Shown: positions 41,812 to 53,800 of the stretch, piece by piece | How positions within the stretch are numbered: the stretch's first letter is position 1 | Layout: each line of letters starts with the position of its first letter | From: Hemicentrotus pulcherrimus | Lineage: Eukaryota > Echinodermata > Echinoidea > Camarodonta > Strongylocentrotidae | Direction: 5' to 3' | Length of the DNA: 64,000 nt | NCBI GenBank assembly: GCA_003118195.1 | Contig: BEXV01000055.1 | Span: 134,795 to 198,794 of the forward strand | Notes under the pieces: generated by a model | Seen by the model: the letters and a program-made list of their open reading frames with translations, nothing else | The model's database searches: none | What the model was told of the DNA's origin: nothing | Position numbers and translations under genes: made by a program

Positions 41812-44800
41812 CCCCTCTCTTTTCCCCCTATCTCTCTCTCTCTCTCTTCCCCTTTCTCTTCCCCACCCCCTCTCTCTCTCTGTCATCCTTTCTCTCTTTC
41901 TTTCTCTTTTACTTTCTCTCTCTCTCTCTCTCACCCTCCCTCCTTCGCTCTCTATCTCTTCCTCCCGCTTTCTCTCTCCCTCTGTTAAGCTTTCTTTTTG
42001 ATCTCTCCTGCATATAATTGTCATTCCATCCTCTGTCCCCTTTTAAAGTTACGTTTCACCTTTCATCCTTCTAGCTTCTCCCCCTCATTATTTCTAGCTT
42101 AATCGTTTTCTTTGTCTCTATGCCTCTTCTTTTTGCTTCGCCTTTCTTCATATTTCCTGTCTATACTCTTCCATCTCAATCTCTCTTACCCCCCTCCCCA
42201 CCCTCTCTCTCCATCTCTCTCTCTCTCTCTCTCTATCCCCATCTCTGTTGCTCTTTCTCCCCTTGTTATACTCCCATCATTCTTCCAGCTTTCATCTTGA
42301 CACCCTATTCAATCAACACCTTCCAATATCTCCTCACTGCAATACATCTTACTTTTTATGTCTTATCTGCACTTTTACTTTTACTTCTTCACCAAACATT
42401 AGTTTTTCATTATGCTTCTACTATACTTTTTAAACCATTCATCACTTTACATTCAAACCCATACCGGTATGTGCTTAATACCTTCTCCTATGAGTTCACT
42501 GTACAATTCTTATTCAAAACTAAACTAAAAATCAAGGAAAACAACCTTTAATTGCCCTTGTTGAATGGAAATTGATAAAAACCAACTACCGGGAGTACAT
42601 TATAGAACTTTATCAATTCTCTGTAGTTTTTGTGAACAGCATTGAATTCTACAAAAAGAAGGACACTATCTGCTACACATCCTTTCTATGGCACAAACAA
42701 TATTTCTCTGCGTTTCACAATAGAAGTTAGGCCTATGACTCAGGAGGGTGATTTGTTATTTGTTGTGCTCTGTAAAGAATTATTTTCCTTTAGAAGTGCA
42801 TGTGACATTTTCTTCCTGATCTATGTACTATAATTCTTTCAATCTTTTCTTTTTGAAGACTGACCCCATCTGAATTTCATAATCATTTTACTAAGAGCAA
42901 GAGACCATTATGCTTGTCTCCATGTACTGTAAATCAGACATGACACCTACTAAAAAATCATTAAACCTGAAACTTATGTTTCACACCGTTGGACACAGGT
43001 TATTTTTCATTATCATGCACATCTTCAAGGACTGTCTGATGTTTTCTTCAGCCTAGCAATCAACAGATTAAAAACTTCCCATCCCCATCTGACCGAGACA
43101 CATCTGACACTTTCCCTTCCTCCTAGCTCGTCCCGAAAACCTAATTTTAGCGTGGCATGCAGAGAGCGAGGGGTCGACAATTTCCTTGGCCCATGATTAA
43201 GATGCCTCCGAGTTCTCAAAGTGTGTTCTGGATTAGCGATTTAAATTCAGATTAGGATCGACTTCCTTTGAAGTCTTGGTAAAGATGGCTGCTCAGCTCA
43301 GGAAGGGTGGAACCCCCTTCTCAACAAGGTCACTGATTTATAACATTCATCAACACTGTCTGCGTTCAGACAAGGCTGAACTACGTTTCCACCTTCACAT
43401 ACAGTACTGGTACATATATATCCCCCATGTCAACCTACATGTACATGTACAGGTCACTGATTTATAACATTCATCAACACTGCCTGCGTTCAGNNNNNNN
43501 NNNNNNNNNNNNNNNNNNNNNNNNNNNNNNNNNNNNNNNNNNNNNNNNNNNNNNNNNNNNNNNNNNNNNNNNNNNNNNNNNNNNNNNNNNNNNNNNNNNN
43601 NNNNNNNNNNNNNNNNNNNNNNNNNNNNNNNNNNNNNNNNNNNNNNNNNNNNNNNNNNNNNNNNNNNNNNNNNNNNNNNNNNNNNNNNNNNNNNNNNNNN
43701 NNNNNNNNNNNNNNNNNNNNNNNNNNNNNNNNNNNNNNNNNNNNNNNNNNNNNNNNNNNNNNNNNNNNNNNNNNNNNNNNNNNNNNNNNNNNNNNNNNNN
43801 NNNNNNNNNNNNNNNNNNNNNNNNNNNNNNNNNNNNNCAAAAGGCTCTCACTTCCTTATTCCTTGCCCGATTTTGTTCAAATTTTCACTGATATTTTTTA
43901 AATATCTTAAACTTTACAATAAAATTAATTTAGTCTGAAGGTTTTGGTTTCCGTTAACCTTCATGTTTGATAAGTGATTTCAAAAATAACATCTGACAAT
44001 ATTAAGTCAACAGTAGAGTGCCACCCACTTGTGAAGTTCACGAAGGGTTTATGAACAAAATAAGTGTTACCACCCCCTCCCCCTCCCCCTCCAAGTAGTA
44101 ATTCATTTGGATAGCAAGAATATGAGATAAATAGAAATTCCTGAATTCCAATCAAACATACATGTATACATTTACTTTGCGCAGCTAGCTACGGTTCCAA
44201 ACTGAGTTTCCCCAGGGTGCCCATATTGAAAGGTTTGTTTTTTTTAATTCCCACCGATTCAATATTTTCATAATGTGAGCTCATCCCTAAATCTGGAGTT
44301 CATGGCACTGAACATTTCTTGCCAACCTACACTACATGTACGTTTCTCAACAATCAGATCCTGGTCCAAAACCTGTAGCAATCTGTGGCTCCATCAGGAC
44401 CAGTGAATCACTAATGGGGTGGTACACTGTGCAAAATTTGAAAATCTGGGGACCCCATGTTTTTCTACTACCTTATAATAGCAAATGTGAAAATCTAGGG
44501 GCCCTAAGCATGGCTAATTTGTCAGCAATTTTTTCCGGCAACATCATGCACCCCCACCCCCTATTCAAGATGGTCTTGCAAAGCCCCTGCTTAGGACACA
44601 AGATCTGTGAGGGTAAAGGCAACAGGATGTCAGGTCTGACACGTACTGACCCAAGCCTTGGACTTGAAATTTACTGGACTCATGGAAAAACAGGATTGTA
44701 TGTACAGGAAGGCCATCAATTGCCACTCCCATTCTATGAGAAAAAGTCAACAAGCCATACTGAAATTAAGAATCAAACGAAAATTTGATTATTTCACAAA

Positions 44801-47800
44801 ATTTCCCTGTAGTTCTAAATAGATGTTCACTGACAGAGCACAGCCTACAATAAGCGCCTACATGTAACCTGCTGCATTCCATATGCCCTCAGTCAGGTAG
44901 TGCATCAGATGACCCAAATTGATCTGTTAAAGTTTGAATTACAGCATTTTAAACCGCTGAGTTATCTATCCATATTTTGCGAACTAATAGTCAATGGTAA
45001 CTTCATAATATGCTCTAAACTGGTTGCATCCCATATGGCCCATGCAGTAAGCACAAAACATGACACAATATGCATCTGTCAAAAATTAACTAGCATTCCA
45101 AAATCTGCTGAGTTAATTCATCACATTTTCTTGCAAAACTTCCCCTAATGAAAAGTATGACATTTATGAAATTCAGGCTTATTTAAGACTTAATAGTCTA
45201 AGCATGGACCTAATTAGGTCCATGGTCTAAGTAGGATATGTCAGATTTAGAATTAAAGTAGGTCAAATTTCTGTCAAAAGTTGTTGAGTTGAAAACTAAC
45301 GTGTTGCGCACTGTGGAATAATGACCTGAATATTTTTGTATAAGGGAGGGAAAAACAAATGGGACACTCTGACAGAATCATATTACCGGTAATGCTACAT
45401 ACATGTAATGAAAGCTAGACACCGTTTACATGATCATTTAAATTCAAACAACGAACCAAGCACTACTTCACTGGTGACTAGAGGGGCATCATTTGTGTGA
45501 ACGATTTAAAGATTCTGACCTAACACACTCAACAAAATGTGCACTCTTTATGCTAAGACAATGGACCTCTATTTTTCAAGCAACTTAATATAGGTATATG
45601 AACCATCTACAGCAAAAGGGGCAAATGAACACTGGATAATAATATCTTCCAAAGAAACGTTTTTTAAAGAGGTCAATTGACATGACAGCTGGCCAATCAT
45701 CAGTGCGTGGTCACGATAAACACTGCCCAGGTACACAATTTTCCTATAATACCCCATTCAGATGAGAACTGGACCCTTATTCTTCATTGAGTTTTTATTT
45801 CAAAATGTAGCTCAAAACATGAAACGACCATACAGCGTTTCTTTATATGACATTTGGACTAGGACGGACTAGGACAAAAAAGGGCAATTGCTTATCGAAC
45901 AGCTAAATGATTGTTGTATAGCTATACAATGCATTCTGGTAGTCTAAATGGGGGTTAGAGAGCCCCTTCCTGGCCTCTGGACTAGAATTTGAAGTCAGAC
46001 GGCTACAGATATCCTGAAGATATCCTCCCAAGGCACCTGTTTCTCTTCATCTATTAATAATCCTAATCCGATTTCAAGAAAGGAATTGATATACTTGGAA
46101 TAGATGTCTACATCTCTATTGCTCTCATCATTCGCAATCTTTAGTAACCCACCCACTAACATCCCAATATTTCCTGATCACTTAGAGTGAGAGAAGAAAT
46201 GTCTTTTAAAAGTTCTTGTGTTTTGCATTAAACCATTAATTTTCATAGCTTATCCTAAGCAGCTTTAATAATGAAAATATGCATAAATCTAACTACATTT
46301 ATTGCTTGAAAATCGAACAGGTTATTCAAACAAAGCACACAAATAAGATCTGGTCCATTATAAGTAAAACATCTCAAGGCAAGTACTATAGAATATATTT
46401 CTAATTCTTGATAAACAAAATCCCAAACAGTACAAGGATATGAACATAAAAGGATTTGTGTTATCGGTCAGAAGAAGTGGGATTACACAAGGGAAAGTAA
46501 TCGGATTATCATAATGCACTTAAGTACAATTTTGCTTTTTCAAAAGCTCTCAAAACACCTGGCTTTCTTTTTTGCTCTTTTATTTCATCTTTCTTCATCA
46601 AAACTTTATCCCAATCTCTACTCCCTCCCCCCACCCCACTCTCTCCCTCTCTCTCCCTCCCTCCTCTTCTCTCCCACTTCTTCTCTCCATCCCCCTATTC
46701 TCCCCATTTCTGTCCATATTCCCAGATATTCTCTCTCTTCAGCTCTTACCCTTCCTTTCCCCCTGTATCTCTCTTCCTTTTAAACCATTTCTCCTCTTCC
46801 TCCTCTTCCTCCCCCATCTTCTACCTCTCTCTCTCCACCTTTTCCTTATCCTCCATCATCATCCCACCTTCGCTGCAGCTTCTTTCTCCAAGCACCACTT
46901 CAGCATATACACTTATATCTAATCGGACATATACCATGCATTTATCTCTCCCATGACAATATAGTATGAAACCGAAAGCACTTGCGTAAGATTAATAACT
47001 GAATTACAGGGCAATAAACTCCTCTCCTTTGTTCTTCAACATAATTATGCAGAAAAGAGAAACTCAGGGACTCTATACAACTTTTACTAGAACAATACAA
47101 ATGTATTCCAAAGAGTACTGTACACATTATAAATTATATCTGGGCCACATATACAATCAATGTATCTCCTCCACATTAAAGATAAACTCCAGTTCTGGTA
47201 AAAAAAAGAAGATTAATTCTCACAGAATCAAACGAAACTTACACTGAATGTTCAAGATTACAAATAAATGACATGTGCCAAACAATTTTGGAAGAAAAAT
47301 GTATATTGGCTAAAAGTAATGAGCATAGAAAGACAAGGAAATCAAGATAGTACCAACCCCCAACACCATGTGTGTTGTCCCATATATAGCTTTCTGTGTA
47401 CAGTGCTTGTTGATTTACCAAGACTTGGTCAAATTTATTATGATTTTGATGACTCCAGAACCTTGCAGTGCACACCAATACTTACATGCTACATGATCAA
47501 CTGTTTCTGATCCTTTCCACACCTTTTCTTTCACAATGCAATCGCATTACCAGTACTAAAGTTTATCTTTAATAATTTTTCCTTCAAAAGGCTTACATCT
47601 TTCCAATCAAAAGAACATTAAAGTTCATGTTACAGGAAGATAAAAATAAACTGCAGCAAAAATGGGGGTACAACGGATCTTTGATATTTATTAAAATAAT
47701 TTTTGTGTGACAAAGCCTTGCCCAGGTCACACACAAAGAAGAAAAAATCCTATCTCGCTAAATGTGATGGATAGGAGTTAAATGAGACATTGCTTGAGGT

Positions 47801-50800
47801 TTACCTGATCTATCTCCTCTGGTGGACATGTCTGTATCTGGAGTTGGACCCTCAGGATGGGCAGGATTATAGGAGTTAACCCCAGATACCTCTTCTGGGT
47901 TTCTTGCAGGAGCAGCAAAACTGGAAATATGAAATGAAGAGAGATTGAAAAGGATTACAAAGAAAACTGTCATATATCATGTATCCAACTCTTTCGGCAA
48001 CACAAACTATTAAAGAGAGATAGTCATCAGTTTGTATGTGCAGAAAATCATAATTCGCTTTCAACCCCACTCCCAACCCCACTCCCAACCCTCAAGCCTC
48101 TATACAAAGACTATGTATTATAAAACTATTACAGCAACATAGACATATGAAGCATCACAAGCATGAGGAATACAGGACCAAATCAGTCAACAAGTGAAGG
48201 GATATTTTTCAGAAGAGTCTTCAGTTATTTACATTTGTCTGCAAACAGGTTGAAAAACATTCATCAATTTTCAAAAATACTTACAAGTTTCAAAAAATTC
48301 AAAATTTTGGAAACACAGGGAATTTGAATGGAGTGTGTCACACCCCTGGATATTAGGTAAACTGTGTGGTATACTGACATCTACAATACAATCAAAATTC
48401 TCTAATATGTATGAGCCTGGGATTTATGTGAATGCATAAATAATCAACAAGATTGATGGCGATCGCTGCTAATTTGAGATCATGAGACAGTGTCTTCAGT
48501 GTCTACTGTCAATGCTGAGCAGATACAAGCTCTGCTAGCAGTCAATGCAGTATAGAACACAATGTACTAATTTCCATTTGATGCAAGGCAGTTGGGAAAA
48601 CCCTAGTCAAAATTTATTTACAACTAATCAAAAAATAGTTTTAAACAGCACAGATTTTTTTTTCTCTCAGTTTTCAACTCTGTATCTAATATTTCTTATG
48701 TATATTTCGTCCCCATTTTCACGAAGTGACGGTAGTGAGGAAACTCGTAACGCAAAGTGAATGCAATTTTTTTTCACTACCGTCACTTCGTGAAAACAGC
48801 GACGATTTGTTTAAAATCCTTAGCCTAGGAAGTTTTGTTTTTGTTTTGTCTGTCTGCCATTTTGTTCATAAGACAAAAAAGAAGCAAAGCAGTCATGTTT
48901 TCTAGGAAATACCATGAAAATATAGAGAAAATAGCAACAACAAAATATATAAACAAAATTATATGTATTTACATTTGAAAAAATGACCAGAGTCTAAATA
49001 TGAAATGACTTTTTAACGTGAGCGATAGTATATACACAACATACAAATCCAATCATGCATTTCAAAGGTCAAAAAGCAATTGTCATTTTCCTTCATATCA
49101 TTACTCGTCTTAAATCCTAGGAGATCATGACTGACATTATTTATAAACAGTGGGTGTGAAAGTGATCAATGTTAATGTGTTAAACCAGGGTGAGACCCAC
49201 CTGATACCCAAGGCTAAAGAAGCTTAGGGGTTCTAGCTGGGTGCATGGATGCGCCTATTCAGGAAAGTGGCTTAAGGCTAACGTACAATGAATTCAAAAC
49301 AATTTTTTCACAATTTTGTATATTATTCAGCAATAATGGTCATAAACTGACTAACTTGCTTAAATTAAACAACAAGAACAACAATCAAATGGGCAAAGCA
49401 AAATGATTTAAAATCATACAAGATTTTGGGATCAGTATCGATCCGATCATATTTCTCAAACACATTTTAGTATATAGGTAGCTTTTATATAACAAAATGT
49501 AGCGGAATATGAAAACACACATCTGGAAGCAGAAAGCATAATAGTTGGTGATGTTTATGAATTTAAACAAGTTCTTTTATTATTATAAATGTATCTGAAT
49601 ATAAAGACTAATGGAGAGAGTACATATTTTCACCAGCTCCATATCATTACAATGTGGTTCTGTTTTTGTTTGATTTTCAACAATAATCATGCATTTTGTG
49701 TCCCAGATGCATCTTTTCATTCCTCACCATTTCCCTAAAGCCAATTTATAATCGTTCTACTCTGAAGCCAGTCACACATCAAATTGTAATATGATTACAT
49801 ATGACAATTGAATATTGATATTCCTGACGATCATATAAAAATAGTCCAATTTAGATTGCAAGATACTGCAGAGGTAGCTAATGCTACTGGCAGGATATAT
49901 GCCTATTCTAGTTATCGGCTTAAGCCTACTGATCGTTGTGTGATCCAACTGCCATCTGATTTGGGGATGAATTTCAACATTAAAGTTAATAATTGCAGAT
50001 GATCTGATACAGAGAGCGAAATTTAGATTATAAGGTATTGTAGGGGTATACATGTAGCTTAGATTTATAGCAGGGTGAATGCCTTTTCCAATTACTATAC
50101 AATGTATTAATCAACTACGATCTGATTTTTGATTAGAATTGCATGATTGCTAGATATGACAATTTAAACAAGGAAAGTATTTGCAACCAATCCTAATGAT
50201 CACATTAAAAGTAAAATTATATTGCTTCAGGTATGCAAGCCTTCCCATCAAAAGAAATACCAAATCTGCATCAAATTGGGAACAGCCTTGCATGCAACTA
50301 GTCTAACATCACAATCAGTTTGTGTGGAGCCAGAAGGGCATTATATCATAGACTTTAACACAGAGTTAACGCGCTCAACAAATATATAAATATATATACA
50401 ACTGTATATATACCTCTGCGGTCTGTGCTCCTGATAAGACTTGTCAGAATACGGGATGCCCTCTCCTGGCAGTGGACCATGTGACAGGGGCGTGGTTTGC
50501 CACTTCAGTTCAGAGGGGTCTGGGACCTCAAGATCTGCACAGGAAAAAGAAACACAAAGGAGAAAAATAGACATTTAAAAAAATGCTACTCCATCATGTA
50601 GTACATGTATAACATTATTAATCAGTGATTTTCTAGGTTTCAAAGACTCCATAGAATGTACACGCATGCACAAGGCCTAAATTTATTAATAAAAGGAAAT
50701 AAACAATATCATCACAACAGATAGCTGCAGAAATGACGAAGTCATTATCTTTATTTTGGGCATGCTATGTTTGATGAGTTGAGTTTAGTTGATTTAATTG

Positions 50801-53800
50801 TTTTAATACGGTGAAAATATAATGGGTCCAATGTAGTTACAGGCCTGATGGAAAAGATCCTGAACATTTGCCAATCTAAATCATGTATTTTTAAACATTT
50901 ACAGCACTTATCAGTAAACTCAGATTGTCACTAAATAAATAAAATAGCTTTTAGTTAGGCAACACATCATGCAACAATAGTTTTTATAAGTGTACTGTTA
51001 TCTGAACAAAAGTGCATGGTTTGAACTTCTGTTATTCACAATAACCATGCACTTTGGTTCGGCTTGTGTTGTTTTTGTTTCTTGTTGTAGTTATTTTTTG
51101 TTGTTGACAGTGTAACATAATGATTGTTAAACACAACATATGGAAACACCAATATGAAATTTATCAAATTGCAAAACCTCATTCCTAGAAGTACATTTTC
51201 AATATAATTTGTGAGTCAAAATGAGTGTATTGAAGTTCAGGAAAAAAATAAAATTAGAAAAATAGTATATTTATCATCACTTTCAACATATCTTTGCTGA
51301 TTATAGATCGAAATTGGCTTGTTGTCAAATGCAATGCATAAGGATACCTTTTTTAACTTCAGCACTTTCAGGTAAACAAGTTTAGATATGGCAGAGAGGG
51401 GAAATCTTTACGAGCACCGGGCAATTTGAAGAGGAATGGGCAATTTGAAGAGGAAGTTTGGATGAAAATGCGTATCAAAACATGTAATCTACACGCAGAT
51501 CATCTCATTAAAGGTAAAATGATTACCATATTTTCCCAGTTGCCTTAAACATTCAATCACATGCTCAGAAATTTTTCTTTCACACATGGACAATCAACTT
51601 AGAATTTCACTTTCTGAACTTGTAAACTTCTGAAATTAAATGATATGCTTTGTTGATAATGGACTACATGTATTTTATCCCCAAATAAATAGGAAATAGA
51701 GCTTTTGTAAATTCAAAGAAATGTATTATTTGAGGTACATTACAATTTTGTTAGGCAATAGGGCATTCAATGAAAAGTGCAAGGTATTAATTCTTATTCA
51801 AAATCATGTTACTACCTTTAAATGCTTTCTCAATAATATAATGAGAAGGAAAAAAATAGCAAAACAATAAAGTTTATCCACAGCGATTCAGGAAATTTGG
51901 TAGAATTCACTAGGGTATCCTTACAAGTCCAGTGGGTGTCATCAAAATGATTTTATGCCCTATATATTGCTTGGTCATCACCTAATATGACTGTAGTAAA
52001 AACCATAAATAGACAAATACATCCACCTTCTCTGTAACTCTCATATCAATTTAAAAAAAGAGACTATGGTACGAATGAACTCATATAGACTTACAGTACA
52101 TATACATATATATATAAATATATATAAGATGCATAATCTGTATATCTAAGGAATACAAATCAACGATAGAAAAGGGTGAGCACAAAACACTATCATATTT
52201 GTAGTAGACTGAATCAACTGATAGTTAAGCAAATACACCCAAGTGCACCGTCCTAAAACTTCTTCCAAGATATCTGGGACCATCCCTGGTACTCTAGAAT
52301 TTAGCTCAGTGTGATCGTGTACTGTATACTGTGGCAAAATAATTCACATTGTCAAATATATTGACACCTCACGTCCTCATTACTTCCAAATATAAAGTCA
52401 TTAAACTGAAGCTCATGAATCTTCTACCTAAGCCAACCTGGGTGGGGCTGCTATGTCAAGTTGACCTCGCACAATGACATAAAACATTTTCCTTTATTCC
52501 TGATTATCATGGATTAACATATTGTTAGTCATTAACCTTTTCACATGAATTTTATTAAAAAGTTGTATAGACCCTTTTTTCAAGAGTTTCTAATTAAAAA
52601 TGACTGATAGGTACAATACAAGCCCTGGTCATTGTTCACATGCAAAAAATATCTTTTTCGGCTACTGCTACTTTTCTAAATTTCTATGGTATTTTTAAGG
52701 AGAAAAAAAATATTTTTCTTAGCTATTTTCTTATGGATGAAAATGGAAAATAGACAAAAATATGTTCTAAGGCCTAGGATTCGGAACAATGCATGGATAG
52801 ATTAGAAATATGTTCAGAGATGAAATAGTAAAAATAGTCACTAGTTTTAGAATATTTTATCTTGACTAGGGAGGAAACGTCTAAATTCTTTTCATCATAT
52901 TTACCTGCTGGTAGTAAAGTTTCATCAGCATAACTTACACAATATTAAGTAAAGCAATTGATCAATTATTTTATGAAATTTCTGAAAAATATCAGGGAAA
53001 AACAGACTTTTATCTCAAAACCATCGCAAAGGTGCATTAAAGGTAATACAAAGTTTTAAAAAAAAATGAAAATTGGCTGGATAGTGATTCTTTACAATTT
53101 TGATGTATTTGGATGCCCCTGTGGATGTAGTATAAGCTCCTAAAAAATTAGCCCCTAAATCACTTCTGCTTTTTAGAAATATTGAATATAAATATTTACC
53201 GGTGCTCCCGGTTTTGATAAATTTCAAAACACGCTTACGGCCATACAATGGTAGCTGTGACCATGCAAATCTCAGAATATGTAGTTGTGATATATGATTT
53301 CCAAACAGGAATAGCAAATTGGTTGATAATAGTCAGGGAACATTGTTTTATAGTTTAGTTAATATCTTGACCTTGAGAGGGAGCTATACAACATAATGAG
53401 TTTTTTTATTTCCAATTTCATTACTCTAGACTCGATTTCAACCGCGACAACGATCACTGAATATTGTAGGATCGCATATGCTTACAATATGTTCATTTGA
53501 ACCAAATTCATGACCCCTTACCAAAACTTTGTATTACCTTTAAGAGAAGATCAATAACACAAGATGCTGAGTGCTCATGGAATGAAATCCCAAACACTCT
53601 CCAACTTCTCTTCGATAAACTAGAACATTCTGTTTCTGGTTAGCACCGAGAAACATTAGCCTATACAAATGTCACCCTGGAAGCCGAAAGGCGCCGAGTC
53701 AACACAGAGAGGGGAACCATCTCATGATAAATGGTATCAAGTAGTAGAGGACGTTCCCCTCTCGATTGAGCAGGAGTTACGGCAACAACATAGCCATTGG

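Larger units (their letters stand above)
41657..47804. other. Intron between SVIL exons 3 and 4
   Basis: 6,148 bases. It holds pyrimidine tracts, the 344-N gap with its adjacent direct repeat, the 22-bp palindrome at 45.2 kb and TTAA element copy C. A 150-residue plus-strand frame at 44336-44788 shows only local duplication (aaaatctggggacccc and aaaatctaggggccc). Confidence 0.75.
47921..50413. other. Intron between SVIL exons 2 and 3
   Basis: 2,493 bases with the 23-bp perfect hairpin at 48.7 kb and the diverged tandem duplication at 49.8-50.2 kb. No exon is seen. Confidence 0.78.

Noticed and set aside
41587..42024. Ser/Leu-rich and Arg/Glu-rich frames upstream of exon 4
   Set aside because: Translations of CA/CT low-complexity intron sequence.
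43427..43891. Frames across the N run
   Set aside because: Undetermined bases cannot support a frame.
46514..46922. Pro/Leu-rich frames
   Set aside because: Composition artefact of a pyrimidine-rich tract.
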